DNA of 64,000 nucleotides from Symbiodinium natans (Eukaryota; Sar; Dinophyceae; Suessiales; Symbiodiniaceae), in assembly GCA_905221605.1 (NCBI GenBank), contig CAJNDS010000029.1:62001-126000 (forward strand), read 5' to 3'. Position 1 is the stretch's first letter. Each line of letters begins with the position of its first letter. Below the pieces are notes generated by a model. It did no database searches, was not told where the DNA came from, and was given only the letters and a program-made list of their open reading frames with translations. Positions 24,701 through 36,500 of the stretch are shown piece after piece. The translations under genes and the position numbers were made by a program.

Positions 24701-27700
24701 AGCAAACACCAAGGACTCCAGATGAAGGAAGGAGCGAAGAAGCATCAATGGCCCAAGGTGAATGAAGTCAAGCGCAAGAAGAAAACTGCCCAGACATGTC
24801 AGGCCGTACACTGGAAGGGTCGACTCAGGCCGCAAGGGGCTTTGAAGCGACAATGAGGGTTCTATCTCAGCACAGTCAAGCACCGGCAGCAGCAAGCCTG
24901 ACTGCCAGAGCCCATACGCGAGGAGCGACAAGCCAGCACACATGAAGCTCCGAATTGAAGGCATTGGACCAGGCATCGTGAGATCCAGGATGGGAAGAGG
25001 CAAGTCCAGGCGACTCAGGCCAAAAACGAAGGGAGTTGAACCCAGCTGGGCGAAGCCTCGCGCTGAAGTCGTTGGTTCTGAGGATGCAGAGTCCGGGAGC
25101 AAAGTGGACAAACCTGGCTGAGAGACCCCGTACACAGGAGTGACTGGCTCTGACTAGATAGATGATTGCAACAATGGCGGTGGGCCCAGGTGGAGGGAGT
25201 CCGGGGTCAGCATAGGCAAACCTGCCCGACAGAGGCCGTACAGGAGAAGAGTGGACCCCGGTCAGCAGAAGCCTCTCGGAGATATCGTGCTGCCCAGCTT
25301 GATGAGGTCCAGCGCTGGCAAGGGAAGCCCTGGCTGTGTCAGGCCATAGGCGAACAGAAGCAAACCAGGACACATCATGCTTTGCAGCAGTGATGGCAAG
25401 CCGGCCATGACAAGATCCGACACCAGCAAGAGCGGCCCCGATCGACCCAAGCCATAGGCTAGCAGCATGCTCCCAAGCCTCAAAAAGGTTCGCAGCGGCA
25501 TCAGCGATCCCACGTGCACCAGGTCCAAGGTTGATGGTGTCAACTCAGGGCGGGAAAATCCATAGATTGAAGGAGAAGATCCCGGCCGCGCGTAGCTTCG
25601 AATAGGCAAGGTTAGTCCGATGTGAACGTAGTCCGGAGCGGATGACGGTGAGTCGAGCTTGACGAGGCCGTAGGCCAGTAGAGAAAGGCCGGTTTGACAG
25701 TAGCTGCGTGAGAGCAGAGAGCTCTCCAGATGCGCAGGATCCGGAGTAAAGATCGATGACTCAAGCCAGGTTATGCCGAAGGTCAACAAGAGAAACCCTG
25801 AGCACGCAAGGCTATGGAGTGGCAGCAGCAAGCCAGGATGCATGGAGTCAAGAACTGGCAAGCAGCTGTCTGCCCGAACCCTGCCTACCGCAAGCAACGA
25901 GCTACCGAAACACGCATAGCTTTGCAGAAGCGTTGCCAGGTCCAAGTTTGCGGAATCCGGCAGAAGTAAAGTGGAGCCCGAGCGTGCGACGCCGTAGACC
26001 AGCAAGGAGCTACCGGGTCGCATGAAAGCCCGCAGTGGTGTCACCGGCCCAGGATGCAGGAAGTCCAGAGCCAGAGACGGGCTGCCCGGTCTCACGACAC
26101 CATACATGGAAGGTGACAACCCACATCATGCGAAGCTGCGGATGAGCAGCAAGCTTTCAATGTGCGCAGGGTCAAGCAGAAACGGAAAGAAGCCCGGCCT
26201 GAGCAGGCCGTAAACCAGCGAGGAAAGACCAGGCCATGCGAGGGTTTGAGGAGATGGCGACGGGTCCAGGTGCACAAGATCCAGTGCAAGCATGAGCGGG
26301 TCCATTCAGGATACGCCGTACATCAGGATGCTGCTTCCTGATCAGACGAGGGCTCTCAAAGAGGAAGGCAGTTCGAGCTGCGCAGGATCCAGCGCTGAAG
26401 GAGGGAAGCCTGATCTGACCAGACCAAAGACGGGCAAGGCCAGGTCTGTTCACAGGAAGGTCTGCGGCAACGTTAAGAAGCCCGTGCTGACGAAGTCCAA
26501 AACCAACAAAGGGCTGCCTGAGCACGACAACCCATAGGCAAGCATGAAAAGGCCCAGCCTCAGAGAAGTTTGAGGAGGCAGCGGGAAGCCGACAGAACAA
26601 CAATCCGAGACGAAGAACGAAGATTCTGGTAGGGCCAGGCCATACGTGGATGTGGTAAAGTCTGGTCGCACGGGCCCCTGCAGAAGCAAAGGCGAGCTGA
26701 ATTGACAGTGATCCGGCACAAACAAGGCAAGTCCGGGTCGCGTCATACCAGAAGCCGGTGAGAATGGCCCCAGTTGCAGGGAGCTTCTTGGAAGCAGGCT
26801 GGAGCCCACGGTCACAAAATCCGACAGAGGCAGGCTCAAACCCAAGCAAAGTATGCCGTAAGCCAGAAGGAACAAGCCCATGTGCAAAAGCGTCCGCGTA
26901 GGCATGAAGAAGCCTAAGGAGACAAGATCCAACGCTGGAGGCAAGGGCTCTGTCCAGGCCAGCCCATAAACTGGCACGGAGCTCCCTGTGCACGCAGGGC
27001 TTCGCAGGAGTGGCACAAGTCCAGTTTGCACAAAATCCGGCGTGGGCAGCAGTGGGCCAGGCTGGGCGACACCGTAGGTTGAAAGTGACAAGCCCGACCT
27101 CATAAAGGTTCGCGGTGGCATTAAAGGCCCCGAGGACAAGAAGTCAGGTGCTGGCATCGGCAGTCCCAAGCTTGACATGCCGTAGGTGGACATGAAGCTT
27201 CCTGCTTGAAGGAGCGACCTGAGCAGCGGCAACAGACCCAGGTGCACCATGTCCAAAAGCAGGAGGCTGGATCCCATTCGGGTCAGGCCGTAGGCGGAAG
27301 TTGCCGGTCCTGGGCGCACGTGGCCTTGCAGGAACGTGGCAAAGCCGGGATGGACCCAGTCCAGGGTTGGTGATGTCAAGCCGGGTCAGGTCAAGCCATA
27401 TGCGGAAAGCGAGCTCTCTGAATAAGCGAAGCTCTTAATGGGTGGCGGAAGGCCCATCTGGATGGAATCCAGCACCGGCAGGCTTGAACCCGTGAGCGAG
27501 ATGCCGTAGACAGGCAGGACGAGTCCCAGCCTCACGAGGCTGCGAATGAGCACGGGCAGGCCCATTGTCGTTAGATCCAAGGGTGAAGGTGGGAGCCCAG
27601 GCCTCATCAAGCCGTAAGTTGGCAGCAAACTGCCCACGTGACTATACGACTGCAAAGAAGTAACGGATCCGGGATGGATGAAGTCTGAAACAAGCGTTGT

Positions 27701-30337
27701 GCTGTCGGGTCTTGACAGCCCGTAGACTGACGAAGAAAAGCCCATTCGGACAAAGGCGCGCAGAAAAAGCAAGAAGTCTGAATGTATAAGATCCAAGGTC
27801 GGAAGTGAGAAGCCCAACCTGGACATGCCATAAGTTGAAGGCAAAGGGCCTGGGCGCGCATGGCTTTGAAGAGACAGCGCGCTGCCAAAGTTTGCAAATT
27901 GCAAGATAGAGAACCTGCCTCCATAGCAAATCTCGCCAATCAGCAAGATTGAAGGGTCAACATGCACAAACGATCGCAGAGATGACATCAAGCCCGTTGC
28001 TACAGAGTCCGGCGCTGATGTAAGGAATCCTGGCCTAGTCATGCCAAAAGCAGAAGGTGGGCTCTCCAATCTGGCAGGGCTCCTCATGAGAAGCGAGGGC
28101 CCTGCGTGCATGGAGTCCAAGACGAACAGAGTGCATTCAGCGCAGCACCCGCCGAGCGACGAAAGCAGGAACCCAAGACGAGAATAGCATCTCGGCAATG
28201 GGGCAAAGTCTGGATGCACAAAATCGAGAACTGGCGGCGACAGTTCAATCCAGGTCATGCCATAAGGTGACAAAGTGAAGCCCAGGCAAGCGGGGCCATG
28301 CAGGGACGGCGGAAAGCCTAAGTGGACGAAGTCAAGGACAGGCGAAGACAAGCCCATGCAGCTGACTCCATAAGCCGAGGGGCTTGGACCAAACTGAGCG
28401 AAGGCTTGCAACAGCAGGCTCAAGCCTAAGTGGAAAAGGTCAGGTGCTGGCGAGGCACTGTCCGCTCGGCATTGCCCAAAGAAGGATAGCACGCTGCCAG
28501 CATGGCACATATTCCGCACAGGCGGAGCAAGACCGGGGAGCACGAAATCCAGTGCTGGCAGTAGTGGCTCGGGGCAGGCAAAGCCATAAGCTGGCGCACT
28601 GGATTCAAGATACATGGAGCTTTGAAGCAACAAGCTGAAGCCGAAGCAAATAGAGTCTAAGGCCAACGTAGACAGTCCCGGCTTCGTCATTCCAGACACC
28701 GGAAGCGAGCTTCCCATCCGCATAGAAGTCCTCAAAGACATGGAGAATCCGGGGTGCACCGAATCAGGTGTTGATGAGGTCAAGTCCAGCCAATGCATGC
28801 CATATGCTGGAACTGACGGGCCGAATTAAACGGACGTTCGCGGGAGTACTGAAGGCCCCGAGTGGACGGAATCCAGAACCGGCAGGCTGAAGCCCAGGTT
28901 GCTGAGACCGTAGACCGGAATTAAGAACTCGGCGCACATGAAGCTCCGCAAGGACGGCGAGGAACCAAAATGGGAGAAGTCCGGTACAAGCGGGGAAGGT
29001 CCTGGCCTTGTGATTCCGAACACGAGTAGCAGCGAGCCAGGGCATGCAAATCCCTTTGAAGGCAGGAGGAAGTCCATATGAATGAAGTCCAGCATGGGAG
29101 ACAAAGGGCCTGGTCGGGTCATTCCATAAGGTAGCAAGGTCAGGCCAAGCTGGATAAAGCTCCGCGTGGGTGAAAGTGGCCCTGTGTGAATGAAGTCCAG
29201 CATGAGCAACAGGAACTCCGAGCGACACATTCCGTACACAGACATAGGTGGCCCTGGGCAAAGCAAGCTTTGAGGTGGCAGGGGCAGCTCGAGCTGCGCA
29301 AGGTCCGAGGCTGGAGGCAAGGAGCCTGAACGAGCTATGCCGGAGGCCGGCGGAGTAAAGTCTGAATGTGCGAAGCTGCGTGCAGGTAGCGGCGGGCCGA
29401 CCAGAATGAAGTCAAGGATTGGCAAAGAGAGGCCTAGCCATGTCACCCCAGAGGCTGACAGCGTTGGGCCTGGGCAGCTGAGACCATGCGAAAGCGGGCT
29501 CGGCTCAGTGTGGATGAAGTCCAGGGCAAGCAGCGGAAAGCCTGGCTGCATCATGCCGTAGGCAGATGGCAGGAACCCCAAGCACAAGTAAGAATGCAAA
29601 GGTGAGGACAGACCAGCGATTGCAAAGTCGAGCACCAACGGGGGCAAATCTAAGCAACTTGTCCCATAGGCTGGCGAAGGCTTGCCAGTGCGCATGAAGG
29701 AACGCAGAAACAACAAGAGGTCGAAGTGGGCACGGTCTGGTGCAGAGGGTGGCAGGTCAAGGCGAGCAATGCCATACGCAAGCATGGAGCTCCCGGGTTG
29801 TACAAAGGCTCGGGGAAATGTGGAGAGCTCTAAGTTCACGAGGTCCAATGGTGGTATTGGCAGGCCTGAGCAGCACATGCCGAAGGCGGACAACATGAGT
29901 TCTGTGCAGGCAAGGGTCCTTACCAGAATCAAGCTGCCAATGTGAACAAAGTCTAGAGTGGATGAGGAACTATCCAGCCTGGACATGCCAAAAGCCAACA
30001 TTGGAAAGCCTGTTCACAAAAAGGTTTGTGACAACGAGCTGGAACCTGGGTGGGCAAGGTCCGGAACAAGCAGAGGCAGTCCAAGCTGAGCCATTCCATA
30101 AGCCAGCGTTGCAAGTCCCGAGTGCATATGGGTTCTGAGAGGCAAGCTGAAACCTAAGTTCAGAAGGTCTGGAGCAAAAAGCAGCAGACCAGGTCTACAA
30201 ACGCCAGAGGCCAATGGGGTCGATCCCACTCGTGCAAGCGTCCGAGGCAAAAGTGACAACTCAATATGCACAGGATCCAGGGCGGACAGCAAGAGTCCAG
30301 GAAAGCTCATGCCAAAGGCCGACAAAGCGCTTCCAGG

Positions 30338-33300
30338 TCACATGTAGCTTCGCAGGAGCAGAGAAAAGCCCAAGTTTGCGTGGTCAGGGGGAAGCAGCAA
30401 ACTGTCCGATCGGCAAAGGCCGTACACAAGTGGAGCAAGTCCCAGGCGAGAGGGCGCTTGAGTTGATGGCAATGGCTCCGCGTGGGCTGGGTCTGGCATG
30501 GACGTTGACGGGCCTGGCCGCACGATTCCATAGACCAGCAAAAAGCTACCAATGCACAGGAGGGTGCGCGGCGGAAGCAAGGAGTCTGAGTGGGCGAAGT
30601 CCAACACTGGCAAAGGGGAGTCGATCCAAGCCAATCCAGAGACAAGGAGTGGGCTTCCGGCTCTGCAGAGGGCATGCAGCAGCAGAACAAAGTCCATCTT
30701 CACGAGGTCTAGCACAAGCGGCAGGAGCTCAAGCTGAGAGATGCCATAAGCCGGCGAGGTCAAGCCCATTCGACAAGGGGATTGCGGGGATGAGGTTAAA
30801 CCAAGCTGAACAGGGTCCGAAGCAAACAAGAGCAAGTCCGGCCGTGATATGCCAGAGACCAACGAGGTCAAGCCTGGCTGTGCAAAGCCGCGAACTAGCA
30901 ACAGCAGCGCAGGATGGATGAAGTCCAGCACTGGAGGGAAGAATCCCGGCTTTGTCAGGCCATATGCTGGCAGAAACAGCTCAAGTTGCAAGAAGCTCCG
31001 CAGGAGTGTCAACGACCCCATCTGACAGAAATCAGGCATGGATGCAAGAAGGTCTGGGCTCGTGATGCCGTACACGGAGCACGAGCTGTCAGAGCATATG
31101 AAGCTCTGCAGGAAAGTTGAAAATCCGGGGTGTCCGAGATCCAGGACCGAAGTTAGAAACTCTGGGCGCGAAATTCCAGAGACCAATAGCATAGGATCAG
31201 GGTGTGCAGGTGACCTGAGGGGCAAGTTCGGGCCTGGAGAGATGAAGTCCAAGAGAGGCAGCAATGAGCCGAGTCTGCATAAGCCATAGACAAGTGGGAT
31301 GCTTTCGGTGCACATAAACGCCTGCACAGGAAGAGCAAAGCCAGGGCTGATCGTGTCTGGCAAGGGCGGAGGCGATCCCAAGCAGCATAACCCGAATGCG
31401 GGCGAAAGAAGGCCCAGCCACACGAAGCTTCGCGAAGATGCCGGAAATCCCATGCAGGCAGCATCCAAGACAGGGAGAGTCAGGCCAGGCCGGACGATTC
31501 CATATGCTGGCATCACAAATCCCATGCGCATGAAGTGATGCAAAGGGGCGGATGAGCCTGAAGACAAAAAGTCCGAAACAGGCAACGAACTCCCCGTCCA
31601 ACTCAGACCAAAGGCCAACATAGATAAGCCCAGGTGGAAGGACGTTTGAAGGGAGAGTGGCAGCCCGATGTGGACAAAATCCGGCACTGGTGGAGGTGAG
31701 CCTGGATTCGACAACCCGTAAGTTGATGAAAAAGATCCAAGCCTCAAGAACGCCCGAAGCAGCAGAAAAAGGCCCAGATGTGCAAGGTCCGATGCAAGCA
31801 GCGAGGGCTCTGGGCAAGTAACTCCGTAGACAGATGGTGGCAAGTCCAAGTGTGCGAGGCCCCGCAAGCTCAAGGATGACTCGGAGTGCCCGGAGTCCAG
31901 GGCAAACAGAAAGGAGCCTGGACGAGTGACTCCGTAGATGGAAGGGGGCGGCCCTAAGTGCAAGAAGCTACGTGCGGGCGTGGAGAGTCCCAGGCTGAAG
32001 GCATCCAGCGGCAACGGCAAACTTTCTGGCCACACGATGCCGTAGACTGGCGTCAGGCTCCCTGAGCGCAGGAAGCCACGAGGGGGCATCAAAGGTCCCA
32101 GCTGAACAGAGTCCGGTACGAAAAGCGAGGGCTCCAAGCGGGCCACGCCAGATGCTGGTGGAATGGAGTCCAGCTGCAACAAGGAGTGCAGGAAGAGGGA
32201 GGGCCCGGGATGCACGAGATCCGGCGCTAGAAGGCTTGGATCAGTTCGGGCAACCCCACACACAAGCAGCAGACTGCCGAGGCGAAAGAAGGCGTGTACT
32301 AGCAAGGACAACTCTGGGTGCAAGAAATCCAAGGCAAGCAGTGGAGGGTCCATGCACGACAGGCCGTAAGCGGACGGGACAGGACCAGGGCAACAAGGCG
32401 TTTGCAGCAGCGTTAGCAAGTCAATATGCACAGAGTCTGTGGCCAGCAAGGGGAAGCCCAAGCAGCACATGCCGGAGACCAAAAGCAGGAGCTCAGGTCG
32501 AAAGAGGCTCCTTAAGGGTGAGGAGCTACCAGGATGCATGCGATCCGACACCAAAGGAGTGAAGCCCAGCCAAGCCAAGCCGTAAGCCGACGAAGAAGGT
32601 CCTGTTTGGGCAAGGCCGTGCAGAAGCATCAGGAGTCCCAGTTGGAGGGAGTCGAGCACAAAAGGTGGCGATCCCAACTGACTCACGCCAAAGGTGGAGA
32701 GGGACAGCTCCATGCAGATGAGGCCTTGCAGGAGCAAGAGCAGGCCAGGCTGCACAAGGTCCAACGCCGGCAACAGAAATCCCAGCCAAGACATCCCGAA
32801 GGTTGATGGTGTGCTGCCGGTCCGAAGAAAGGTTTGCAAGGGCAGAAGAAAGTCGGGGTGCACACGGTCCAGTATCAGGGGCATCAAACCCAGTCTATAC
32901 ATGCCATAAAGCGGCGTTGAAGGACCGAGCCACAAGAGACTCTGCAAGGGCATGGCCGGCTCGGGGTGCACGAAGTCTGGCAGTGGCACCGGTAGGCCCG
33001 GCCAGCTGAAGCCGTAGGCCAAGAGGGGGCTACCAAGCCTTAGAAGGCCCTTCAGGGGCATCGGACTGCCAAAGTGGATAAAGTCCAAGACCAAGGTTGG
33101 AAAGCCAAGCCTGGTCAGACCAGAGGCCGACGGAACCGAGCCCAAGCACACCAGGCCACGCGGCAAAAACGGGGAGCCCAAATTTGCAAAGTCCAGCGCT
33201 GGAGTCGGAGGTCCGAGCTTTGCGACGCCGGAGGCTAAAGTCGAGGAGCCGAGGCAGCAGAAGCTTTGTAAAGAGGAGGAAAAGCCCGGAGCCGCAGAGT

Positions 33301-33505
33301 CCAATGTGGACAAGAAAGGACCGGGCCTTGCAATGCCATAGGCGGACAAGGAGAACTCGGGCCTCACAAAAGAACGCGGCAGCAGGGTGGACCCCACGTG
33401 AGTAAAGTCCAGGAGTGGCGATGAAGGGCCAAGCTGTGAGAAGCCGTAGACGGGCGGCGGCAGGCCTGAACACAGAAAGGATCTCAGTGACAGCAGAGAG
33501 TCCAT
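30338..33505 (-). CDS. Longest stop-free block of the array (88 units, 1,055 codons)
   Basis: It starts with a partial B unit at the first Met and ends at a TGA in a B unit. I split it by eye into 88 perfect 12-mers in strict B-C-A order. Asp at position 9 of A units is kept in 29 of 29, and Gly at position 9 of C units in 29 of 29. Position 8 of C units varies (Tyr, Ser, Phe, Cys). Gly at position 2 is replaced by Asp or Glu in about a third of units. The last position is Arg, Cys, His, Gln, Trp, Lys, Ser or Asn. Asp is encoded by both GAC and GAT. It is not a separate gene: it is listed because it is the best place to test for protein-level selection. Confidence 0.6.
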   Translation of the reverse strand: MDSLLSLRSFLCSGLPPPVYGFSQLGPSSPLLDFTHVGSTLLPRSFVRPEFSLSAYGIARPGPFLSTLDSAAPGFSSSLQSFCCLGSSTLASGVAKLGPPTPALDFANLGSPFLPRGLVCLGSVPSASGLTRLGFPTLVLDFIHFGSPMPLKGLLRLGSPLLAYGFSWPGLPVPLPDFVHPEPAMPLQSLLWLGPSTPLYGMYRLGLMPLILDRVHPDFLLPLQTFLRTGSTPSTFGMSWLGFLLPALDLVQPGLLLLLQGLICMELSLSTFGVSQLGSPPFVLDSLQLGLLMLLHGLAQTGPSSSAYGLAWLGFTPLVSDRMHPGSSSPLRSLFRPELLLLVSGMCCLGFPLLATDSVHIDLLTLLQTPCCPGPVPSAYGLSCMDPPLLALDFLHPELSLLVHAFFRLGSLLLVCGVARTDPSLLAPDLVHPGPSLFLHSLLQLDSIPPASGVARLEPSLFVPDSVQLGPLMPPRGFLRSGSLTPVYGIVWPESLPLPLDAFSLGLSTPARSFLHLGPPPSIYGVTRPGSFLFALDSGHSESSLSLRGLAHLDLPPSVYGVTCPEPSLLASDLAHLGLFLLLRAFLRLGSFSSTYGLSNPGSPPPVPDFVHIGLPLSLQTSFHLGLSMLAFGLSWTGSSLPVSDFLSSGSSAPLHHFMRMGFVMPAYGIVRPGLTLPVLDAACMGFPASSRSFVWLGLLSPAFGLCCLGSPPPLPDTISPGFALPVQAFMCTESIPLVYGLCRLGSLLPLLDFISPGPNLPLRSPAHPDPMLLVSGISRPEFLTSVLDLGHPGFSTFLQSFICSDSSCSVYGITSPDLLASMPDFCQMGSLTLLRSFLQLELFLPAYGLTKPGFFPPVLDFIHPALLLLVRGFAQPGLTSLVSGISRPDLLLFASDPVQLGLTSSPQSPCRMGLTSPAYGISQLELLPLVLDLVKMDFVLLLHALCRAGSPLLVSGLAWIDSPLPVLDFAHSDSLLPPRTLLCIGSFLLVYGIVRPGPSTSMPDPAHAEPLPSTQAPSRLGLAPLVYGLCRSDSLLLPPDHANLGFSLLLRSYM

Positions 33506-36500
33506 GTTAGCATAGTCCAGGGTGAGCAGTGGCAGCCCGAGTCAGCTCACGCCATAGATCAGCGGAGAGCTGCCCATGCAAGCATGGCTTTGAAGCGGGG
33601 GCGTGGGCTCGATATGAACAAGGTCGAGCACAGGGAGAGGCAAGTCAAGCTGTGTGCAGCCGTAGGCCAATGAAGTCAGGCCAGGCCGAAGATGGCTCTG
33701 GAGAAAAGACGGCAGATCCAGGTGCACAGAGTCCGACACAGAAGGCAGTGGGCCTATTCGTGCTGTTCCCCACGCAGGCAGGAGCAACCCGAGCCACACA
33801 AAGCCCTGCAAGGACAGAAGCAGGTCAGTTCCCACAAGGTCAGGTGTTGGAGGCAAGGAGCCAGTGCACGCCAGCCCATAGGGCAACAAGGACAAACCCA
33901 TGTGGACAAAGCTTCGCATGGGAGGAGTTGAGCCAAGGTGAGCGAAATCTGGGATCAACAGTGTGAAACCAGGCCATGCCAGGCCGTACACGGAGAGGCT
34001 CTTGCCAGTTCAACAGAAACCCCTTGCCAACAAAAACGAGCCCATGTTCACAAGGTCCAGTGCGAGTAGCCTGTCGCCGAGGTGTGCAAGACCGTAGGGA
34101 AGCATCTGGTTGCCCAAGCGTGCAAAGCTTTGCGAGGACATCGAGGAGCCTGGGCGGATGAGGTCCAAGGCCAAGGGAGAGAAGCCAGGCCGCGTCACCC
34201 CATAGGCAAGCAACAGAGGGTCAAGATGCATGAGCCCTCTGGGAGACGTTGCTGAGCCAATGTTCAGGTAATCAAGGGTCGGCGGGCTAAAGCCCAGTTT
34301 GGACAAGCCATAAACTGAAGGTGATAAGCCCATTCTCACAAAACTCCTCAGCAAAGGCACGGGGCCGAAGCTAATGAAGTCCAAGGCAGACATGGAAGGC
34401 TCAAGGAGACTGACGCCCACAACAAATAACAAAAAGCCCGGTCTCATGAACGAGTGCAGTGGCAGCAGGGATCCAGCCTGGGCAAAGTCAGGTGATGGCG
34501 GTGGCGAGTCGAGATGCACGCAGCCATAAGCCAGAGGCAAAGGGTCAAGTCACAAGAGGCTGCGCAACAGCATCGTAAAACCGGAGTGGGCGGAGTCCGG
34601 AGTTGGCAGCGAGGGACCCAGGCAGGTCATGCCCCATGCAGATGAAGGAGGATCTGACCTCGCGAGGCTTTGCACAAGAAAGGGTGGCTCCGGCTGCGCG
34701 AAGTCCGGGAGCAAAAGTAGCGGTCCGAGGCGGGACATTCCGAAAGCCAAGAGTGAAGAGCCCAAGCGCAGGAGGCTTTGTAAGAGCAGCAGGCTGCCTA
34801 AATGAACAAAGTCTAGGAGAAGTGACAAGCTGTCAAGCTGCACCATGCCGAAGAGAAGAAGCGAGCTGCCGAGCTGCAGGCAGCTGCGAAGCGGCGGAGG
34901 TGGACCTGCATTTATAAGGTCCAACACAAGTAGTGGGAGCTCCAAGCAGCTGACACCCCACAGAGACGTCAAAGAGTCAAGGCGTGTGAAACTGTGTGTT
35001 GGCAGGGACAATCCAACGTTAATGTGGTCCAGGGTTGGCATCAACAGGCCCAGGGTCATGAGCCCGTAAGCAAGAAGCGCCGAGCCCGGACGCATGAAGC
35101 TTCTCAGGGGCAACAGCAAGTCTGCATTTCCGAAGTCCAAAGGTGGCGGCATGGAGCCGAGCCACATAATGCCCCAAGCAAGCATCAGAAGCCCCGGACG
35201 TACGGAACTTCGAGTCGAAGTCGGGGGGTCAAGGTTCACAGGGTCCAGAACCGACAGGGTCAGCTCCGAGCGCGCAAGCCCGTACGCCGAGCATGAAGGC
35301 CCCAGCTGAAGGAGGGTTCTCAGAAGTGCAAAGAAACCAAACTGAACATAATCTAAGGCCGAGGGAGGGAAGCCCGGTCTGCAAACACCATAGGCAGACG
35401 TGGCAGATCCGGGGCACAAAAGGCTCCTGAGGGGCAACAGCAGTCCTGGTTGCACAGAATCAGGCACCAAGGGAGAAGACTCAGGACAGCCGATTCCGTA
35501 AGCCGGAGGCAAACTCCCCGGCCGTGCGAAGCCTCGGATAGACACCAACGAGGCCGTGACAGCACTGCCTCGAACAGAAAGTAAGAAGCCCAGAATCGTC
35601 TCCTTCCATGCCAAAAGCGTGCTTCCAGGTCTCGTAAGCCCTTGCAAGGGGGAAGTCAAGCCCAAACTGACAGGGTCAAGCACAGACGGAAAGAGTCCCA
35701 GCTGCGACATTCCGTAGGCAGACATGGCAAGTCCCAAGTAAATGTGGCTTCGCGAGGATGGGGTGCTTCCTAGACTGATGGAGTCAAGCACTGGCAGCAA
35801 GCTGCCCAGCCGAACCATGCCGTAGGCAAGGAGCGCACTGCCACAATGAATGAAGGAACGGAGCGGCGGGGACAAGCCGAGATGCGCAAGGTCCAGGGGA
35901 AGCATCGGCGGCTCCAAGCGCGCCATGCCAGACACCGGCGTCAGAAATCCTAACCAGACGGAGCCATGCAGAGAAGCCATGAAGCCCACGTTAAAGAAGT
36001 CAAGGACCGACAGTGGGAGGTCTAAGCAGGTCACGCCGAAAGTCAAAAGGGAAAAGCCGAGTTAGGCAAAGCTCCTGGGAGGCAAAGACAAGCTCACGGA
36101 GACAAGATCAGGAATCGACGGCATCGGCCCAAACCGGGACAGGCCATACACGAGCAGCGCAGGATCAAGTCTCAAGTAGCTCCGGAGCAAGACGCTGCTC
36201 CCTGGGTGGATGAGATCCAGCACCAGAAGCATGGACTCGGGTCAAGCCACTCCAGATGATGACGTCAAGCTGTCTGACCAGCCAAGAGTCTGCAGAGACA
36301 AAATGAGGCCTGGGTGCAAGAAGTCCAGGATCAGCAAAGGCAGGCCCGAGCGCGACATGCCGTAGAGCGGCGGAGGAGGTCCGATCCAGAAGTGCCCGTG
36401 CAAGAGCGGCAGGAGCCCCGAGTGGCAAAAGTCCAAGACCAAGGGCGGCTCGTCGGTTCGTGTGATGCCAGAGGCAGGCAAAACGGGCCCCAACCGACTG

